Shown one piece after another: positions 57,966-64,000 of a stretch of DNA of 64,000 bases; position 1 is the first letter of the stretch, and every line of letters begins with the position of its first letter. The DNA comes from Diphasiastrum complanatum (Eukaryota > Streptophyta > Lycopodiopsida > Lycopodiales > Lycopodiaceae). The DNA lies in NCBI GenBank assembly GCA_029204225.1, contig CM055093.1, positions 33,057,777-33,121,776 on the forward strand, read 5' to 3'. The position numbers and the translations under genes are program-made. A model generated the notes under the pieces. That model saw nothing but the letters and a program-made list of their open reading frames with translations, was not told the DNA's origin and searched no databases.

Positions 57966-60060
57966 AATAACTAACAACAAACAGCAGTTTGTGTTAAATT
58001 TTATTCCTTGTTGGCAAGTAAATGCAGTCAGTTCATAATATTAAGGAAGCAAGCTCCATTTCAGAAATAAGAGATGGGCTTTCTGAGTTTGTCTTGTAGT
58101 CGGTATTTCTTTTTTTATGTATTGAGAGATGGGTCTCTTTTCAAATTGTGGCTAAACACGATTCTCTTGATCTGCACTTGTCTAATCCTTGCTAAGGAGG
58201 CTTTTTTCCAATTGCATTGGGTTTTGAATAAGAGTCAACAAAAAGATGCAGCATGTAGCAGCTGTTGGACATGCTTTGATCTAGAAAGTTTAATACGAAT
58301 GTTGTTCTTATATGAGGAGAGGGATGAATCCTAGGGTAAAATTGAGACATTCTTCTGTCTTTCCTCTCATATCATTTCGAGCATAGCTACTTAAATCAAG
58401 ACTTCAATGATCTGAAATAAGACTTCGATGATCTTGAATTAAGATTTCAATGTCCCCGTGACACATTCTAAGATATTGTAGTTTTTCAGCTCTTGAATAC
58501 TATTTTGCAGCAATCCAATGTCAATGCCCTATGCAAACTTATCTAAACGTCCAGCAATAAAATTGATTTCTATGATGATGTGCTTAAGGCTACCAGCTGC
58601 AATTCTTCTGGCCCACTTTATTCAATTCAGCTCTTTTTTCTCTTGATTGAAACTTATACTTTGTGAAAACTTTATGCTCTCATTAAGAGGAGCAGCAGTC
58701 AGTTTGCATTCACCCATTCAAAACTAGCTCAGAATCTCATTTGCAAAGTTTCCTTGTTGAACATACATTTGTCTCATCTGATGACCTCTCAAAGGATATA
58801 TGCCCAAGCAGATGTAAAATCATTCTCAATTTCTCTTTTCTGCCATAATTTTTTTACATGCACCTTCCGGCACCAGGAATGTGCATGAAAAAAGTTTAAT
58901 TTGAAAAAAGATTTGGATGGATTCCTCCCGAGGACGTGCCACTGTTTTGTTTGTGAAACAGTCAAAATCAATTTTATGTAAGAATAGCAAAGTAGCCTTG
59001 AAGCCATGCTCCAAACCAAAGTCCTTTTTCCAATGTAGAATACCCTTTTGGGGACATTTCCGCTCCTCAAAAATGAGACTTTTTGTATTTTTTGGATGAG
59101 TTTAAGGGCTTGGCGGATGCACATTTTGTTGAGATGATTCTATTTTTGCATACCAATTTCATGATAAGAATGAACTACGCATCACTTGTTATTGGGTATT
59201 TGTGATAGTGTAAATGCTATTTTTTGGATGTCATTTTTAGAAATACACGACCAACGTGAGATTGTTTCACATATACTTCATTCTCATGAGATCCATGTTC
59301 ACACAACAAAACAAAAAAGAATATGTATGATTTTACTTCATTCATGTGAGTATACCAAAAAGCAAAGAAGAAAGAAAGCAAAAAGCCATTCATCAATGCT
59401 CTTATCATTCATCTGAGTCCTATGCTCAAAGAAATAGTCATTTAATCTTTGCCAAAAAAACAATGGGATCTTGAACCCTTATCTTTGTCAGCATCCATTT
59501 GTCCACATTTCAAATATTGTGCTCAATGGGGCTGCCAATGGAGAAAAATTATACATGTGCACCACAAGGCAAAACAACACTTATCCCTGCAGCATACCTA
59601 GAAGCCGATGAAATATCAAAATTATGGACATCTAAAAGTTTTTGACAAAAATGAATCTCATGTAATGAATTCACGTGAAGCCATGCTTTCAATTTTTTGC
59701 TATGTACAAGGTGTCGAGTTCTAAGTTTTGTATGCTAAAGGATACTAAAGTGTCCTTCAAGGCTACAACTTTAATATTAAAGTTATGTGAAGTAACTATC
59801 GTCCTTCAAATATATCAGGTATTTGCACCTGAATTTGAACCAAACAGTCTTGCATACAATATGACTTCAAACTTTCAATGTGACTTTAACCCAGAAAAAG
59901 AAAGCTGAACTAGTGGAGCTAGCAAATGGTAGATAGAGAAGATTGATTACGTCGATTAGTTAAAGCTAGAACAATTTATCAAACTAGAAGTAACAAGAAA
60001 GTAGCAAAAGTACAAATTGGATTTCTCACTATTATTTTATTAAGTACAAGCTTCCTTCTA
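57966..60060. other. G6PDH 3' region and unassigned DNA
   Basis: The stop codon ends at 57965; the following few hundred bases are the probable 3' UTR. Beyond that there are only short frames with no motif. A small run of GATCTT/GACTTCGATGATCT words lies at 58400-58450 (CTTCAATGATCT, CTTCGATGATCT). Confidence 0.45.
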
Positions 60061-60735
60061 ATTTTGCTTGCGTGATTCTATCGCCTTTGCAATTAGCTCA
60101 CTCGGCCAATTCATGGCCAATCTTGGCATGACCCATTGGAAGGCTCTTATAAGGAGTCATGAGATACATTCGAGCTACAACGGACCAGTGCATTTGCTAT
60201 GGAGAAGTCAACAACGACAATCTTCATCGGCTCAGTGGATATTCCGATGCAAGCTGTGTAAATCCACATCTGGATTTACATTCTTCCTCATCGGCAGTCC
60301 TATTTCTTGGAACATTTGAAAGCAGACCTCTATTGCTCTTTCATCTACATAAGCAGAGTATATTGCTGCTTCTCAATCTATTAAAGAAGCATTTTAGTTG
60401 AGAAATTTATTGTCAGACATTAGTTTGAATCAGTACACCCCGACAATCATATTTTGTGATAATCAGAGTGCCATTGCCTTATCGGCCAACCCTAGATTTT
60501 ACTCTATGAGTAAGCACATTGAGATTCGATATCACTAGGAGTAAGCACATTGAGATTCGATATCACTATGTCAAGGGTGAGATTCTTGATAGAGAGGTAA
60601 GCTTAACGTACTATCACATGCAGGACATGGTTGTAGATGTATTTACCAATCATTGAGCACTGATACACACAACAAATTTTGTGCATTGCTTAGTCTGAAG
60701 ATCAAAGCATTCACGGATCAAGATTAAGGGGGGGT
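60060..60735 (+). pseudogene. Copia RT end and RNase H of family A element G
   Basis: Broken plus-strand frames give FMANLGMTHWKALI, VMRYIRATTDQCICYGEV, LSGYSDASCVNPHLD (RNase H start, family GYSDADWA), an AEYIAAS-like segment disrupted by frame shifts, TIIFCDNQSAIALSANPRFY, SMSKHIEIRY, VKGEILDREV and DMVVDVFT. The text GAGTAAGCACATTGAGATTC is tandemly duplicated with a 31-bp period (60508 and 60539), which shifts the frame. A purine tract (AAGGGGGGG, 60728-60735) precedes the LTR. Upstream pol is absent. Confidence 0.82.
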
Positions 60736-61507
60736 GTTGGATTAACCTCCTCTACTCTCCTAAATCCCATGTTAATCTAGTTCCATTCATCATTGTAATA
60801 TTACATGCATTGTCACACAATTGTCTATAACGAAAGACATCAAGAGAATGGCAGTCCGACTCATCGAAGTAACCCGACTTGTCAGAGTTGGACGACTTAT
60901 CGGGTAGATCCAACATATCGGAAACACTTGACTTATCCAACATATCGGAGAAGTCCGACTTATCGAGCCTCCTCACGCTCACTTCCTATACTGTGCAACT
61001 AAGTTGACAATGACAACAGCCACAAACTTCTTCCTGACGGCACAACGGCTCCACGCCAAGGCTTTTGTACATACATTTGCACAAATGTAAATCGTATATA
61101 GTTGATCATAGCAATCAATTATACGTAAGAGTGCATGTAGTTAATGAGACAGACATTGTAGATGCTTTTCATGCATCGATTCTTTCTTCAGACGGATTGT
61201 CAATAATAAGCTCATAGCTTTCATAGAGCAAAGTTAGCTTCGTGAGCAAGCGGTTTCGCCCGCTATTCTTGTGCTCGCTGCATCAAACTGACATATATTT
61301 CTACACATTAATCTGAATCAATTACTATCTTTTGTGTTCAGAGTTCTTGTTAGTATTGTATGTTTAAGCTACTACGTCTTTCTATCTGACTTTCCTATTG
61401 ACTTGTCTGATTGCTCTTCGCTTCCGCAAACAACCGCATAGCTCTAATTTATTATTGTGTTCATAGATAGTGCACGCACCAAGGGAATTCACATTTCCTA
61501 ATCCGTT
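60736..61507 (+). repeat. 3' LTR of copia family A element G
   Basis: Starts TGTTGGATTAACCTCC right after the purine tract. Its second half matches the LTR at about 4180-4776. The right end is obscured by the gypsy LTR that begins at 61508; the last bases read ...CACATTTCCTAATCCGTT. Confidence 0.8.
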
Positions 61508-62031
61508 CTATAAGGGAAGCTCCTTAGATCCTGCTTACAAATCCTAAATACAAAAGGATAACACATTGTGGAGAAACCACCCAACCAAGTAGAAGCATCC
61601 AATCAATTCTCTAGAAGCCTCACCCCCAAGCCAAGGAACAAGAAGCATGAAAGTAGAGTGAGAGCCTGGCAATGAATCAAAAACCATGATGAGGAGTAGG
61701 GCGAGTTTGGTCCTCTTATATAGAGCCTAATGCATCCTGGGCACTCAGCCATGCATAGCCCTATGTTCCCTATACATAGATTCACCTAGAATAGAGTCCT
61801 ATGCATGGACCAACTATTCATAGAATTGCTATTGATAACTCTACACATGCATACATTGTCTCATACCTTGTCTAAACTCCACTCAGTGTGTTCTGGGCCT
61901 CACAAGGATATTAGTTACTTTCGGGTCACGTCCATTATGACATGGCATAACTAACAGCTTGTTTCACTGGAGTACCGTGTATCCAAGACTAGGAGTATAT
62001 TGTATCCTATGTACTGGTCATGGACATAACA
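61508..62031 (-). repeat. 3' LTR of gypsy element E (524 bp)
   Basis: Minus strand TGTTATGTCC...CCCTTATAG. It has the same length as, and is closely similar to, 32270-32793; only scattered differences are seen. Confidence 0.9.
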
Positions 62032-62059
62032 TTCTTCCCTCCTTAAACTGTTTCTATCC

Positions 62060-63250
62060 TTAGAAACTAAAATGCGGGAAAGTCTTCTTTATGCTATCAA
62101 CTCTCTCCCATGAATCATCATCCTCAGTACGACCCTTCCACCAAATTAAGCACTCAGAGATAGAATGATTTCTCAATTGTTTATCTCTGGTTCTGAGCAC
62201 TTTCTGAAGTTCCAAAGGTACACTAAGCAACAAACCTTCCAAATGGGATAAATCCTCATCCGATCCAACTGTATCACCATCATGTAAACTTAGTTTCAAA
62301 CGACTTACATGAAACAATGGGTGTGCAGTCGTTTTTCCTTGAAGATCGAGTTCATACACCAAAGAACCAATTCTACATACAATCTTGAAAGGTCCACAAT
62401 AATGGGTAGACAACTTATAATGCTTCCCAGTACATAACGTCTTAGAATCTTTTGGAATCCTAAGATATACCCAGTCATCAACTTTAAAATCTCTTGGAGA
62501 TCTCTTAAGATCGGTATAGTGTGAGCACTCCGGATACTATCCTTAGCCACTGGCAACATTTCTTGCATATCATGCAAAAAATCAGCAACCTTCTGGATCT
62601 TAATAGACTTCGTCTCAACATTTACTGGAGATCTAGATTGAAAACCATACATAAGCATAAAAGGATTGTAACCTATAGCAGAATGTTTTCTACTATTATA
62701 TGCAAACTCAACCAGTGGGAGATAATCTTCCCAATGAGATTGCCTGTGAGAAACATATGTCCTCAATATATCTTCCATAGTTTGATTAGTCCTTTCTGTC
62801 TGGCCATCTGATTTAGGATGATCAGAAGAACTTAAACCCAAAGAAGTTTCCAGTTTAAGGAATACTGCTGATCAAAAGTGACTTGTGAACTTAGGATCTC
62901 TATCACTAACAATGTCACTTGGCAGACCATACAACCGAAATAATTTTTCAACAAATATTTGGGCTAAATCAGAAGCCTTTATAGTTGACTTGACAGGTAT
63001 GAATGCAGCTAACTTAGTTAACCGATCCACTACAGCCCAAATAGAATCATTTTGTCATTGGGTCTTTTGAAGTCCAACTACAAAATCCATAGATATGCTG
63101 TCCCATTTCTTATTTGGGATATCTAACGGATGCAACAAACCACCAGCCTTATGGCGTTCAACCTTCACTAGTTGACAGGGCTTGCATTTAACAACATATG
63201 ACTCGACATATTCCGAAATAGTAATCCATCTCGAATGGTGAACTGTTCCA
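62060..63250 (-). pseudogene. Gypsy integrase and chromodomain of element E
   Basis: On the minus strand, from right to left: the end of the HHCC zinc region (CKPCQLVK near 63185); a core with the three acidic residues in SMDFVVGLQKT, IVSDRDPKF and DGQTERTNQTMEDILRTYVS; PLVEFAYNSRKHSAIGYNPF; then integrase C-terminal YCGPFKIVCRI and HPLFHVSRLKLSLH; and a chromodomain-like end CLIWWKGRTEDDDSWERVDS at 62060-62160. Two stops in the core (near 62870 and 63055) and one frame shift near 62520 are the only breaks seen. It is much better preserved than element D at 18.4-22.3 kb, and the two share IPKDSKTL and YKLS words. Confidence 0.88.
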
Positions 63251-63479
63251 CAATTTTCTTGTCTTTCTTAGTTAGTTGAGTCCCCTGTGTTTCTGATTCA
63301 ACACTGTCCACATTTCTTCTGGTCTGAACAATGTTTCAAATGTGACCAAAATGGGAATCTGATTCATATTTTCCTCTCAGCAAAAGATATAGATTCGTAG
63401 AAATCTGGGTGAATGACAACTTGTTCAGTTCACTGATCCGACTAAGAGCATTTGCAACTTGATTAGAGTTGTCTCTTAT

Positions 63480-64000
63480 GTAACGGATTTCAGCCCATCA
63501 AGCTTTTCTCCATCGAAGATCATGTTGATTACAAAAATACTTAAGAGGCTGGTGATCCGTATACACTACAAACTTACTACCATACAAGTAATGTCTCCAG
63601 GTTTTAAGTGCATGGATTACAGCAAACAATTCCTTTTTCTTGCATAGTATAACGCAAATGAGGACCAGTGAATTATTTGCTTTCAAACGCTAGTGGCCTA
63701 TCCATTTGTAATAGAATTGCTCCAACTGCAACATCACTTGCGTCTGTTCTCACGATGTAAGGTAAGTTTGGATTTGCAATTTGTAACACGGGAGCTGAAA
63801 CAATCATTGTTTTAAGTTTCTAAAAATAATGATTCAAGTCCTCATTCCAAACAACAGGCGGACTAGGTTGATTCCTCTTTTTCTTTCTATTAACAATTCC
63901 TTTTGTCAGATTATTAAGTGGTGTTGCTAACTTAGCATAATCCTCAATAAATCTCTTGAAGAAAAGTGTAAAACCTAAAAAAGACTTTACTTGCCTCGCA
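63480..64000 (-). pseudogene. Gypsy RNase H and RT end of element E
   Basis: The minus-strand RNase H reads KKELFAVIHALKTWRHYLYG, then VVYTDHQPLKYFCNQHDLRW (63498-63686), in a frame that is separate from the upstream TDASDVAVGAILLQMDRPLA at about 63690-63760. The RT connection region follows to the window edge (KSFLGFTLFFKRFIEDYAKL). A frame shift separates the two RNase H halves near 63660. Confidence 0.82.

Larger units (their letters stand above)
61508..64000 (-). mobile_element. Gypsy chromovirus element E, 3' portion, continuing past the window
   Basis: The minus-strand 3' LTR is 61508-62031 (524 bp), preceded on that strand by a purine tract AAGGAGGGAAGAA (62032-62044). Moving right, the minus strand encodes chromodomain, integrase, RNase H and RT end, i.e. 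gypsy order. The 5' half lies beyond 64000. It directly adjoins the end of the copia LTR, so it may have inserted into it, but only one flank is visible and no target duplication can be checked. Confidence 0.88.

Overview
This window looks like nuclear DNA from a land plant with a large, repeat-rich genome. The evidence is GT-AG introns, a class I small heat-shock protein gene, an NF-YB gene, a cytosolic glucose-6-phosphate dehydrogenase gene with very long introns, and many decayed Ty1/copia and Ty3/gypsy LTR retrotransposons. Three hints favour a seed-free vascular plant such as a fern: the Ser-Pro-His-Ser-Asp-Asn-Glu-Ser-rich NF-YB N-terminus, a LINE reverse transcriptase of the [17 protein letters not shown] type, and many long (GA)n tracts. 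A gymnosperm cannot be excluded. No CRISPR array, rRNA gene, tRNA gene or bacterial-type operon is present.

Layout. 1-9.4 kb: no host gene recognised; a minus-strand retroelement end (about 3.0-3.5 kb) and a broken plus-strand copia element (about 4.2-8.3 kb) holding a nested LTR (5.6-6.3 kb). 9.4-9.9 kb: a GC-rich block bounded by direct repeats. 10.6-11.6 kb: an NF-YB gene with a short deletion inside its histone fold. 13.5-18.2 kb: diverged repeats and copia remnants, including a clear 632-bp LTR. 18.4-22.3 kb: a dead chromovirus-like gypsy element, itself interrupted by a 672-bp insertion. 22.3-24.3 kb: repetitive LTR-like DNA. 24.35-27.92 kb: two copies of one ~0.8-kb LTR in inverted orientation enclosing a ~1.9-kb decayed coding region of unknown function with a coiled coil. 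28.4-30.6 kb: microsatellites and a class I sHSP gene with an intron and two heat-shock-element-like sites. 31-36 kb: retroelement scraps and tandem duplications.

36.2-58.0 kb is the glucose-6-phosphate dehydrogenase locus: a probable 5' UTR with introns, then 15 coding exons (38542-57965) that join without a frame break into 505 residues. Its introns carry transposons. Intron 9 holds a structurally complete but coding-deficient copia element (45773-49664, target duplication ATGCA); intron 11 holds a LINE fragment. 58-60 kb is unassigned. 60.0-61.5 kb is the 3' end of another copia element, abutted by a minus-strand gypsy chromovirus (61508 to the window edge).

The three host genes all lie on the plus strand and are functionally unrelated: a transcription-factor subunit, a stress chaperone, and the NADPH-producing entry enzyme of the oxidative pentose phosphate pathway. 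The remainder is mostly layered retrotransposon debris. All calls come from reading the sequence by eye; no alignment or database search was run.
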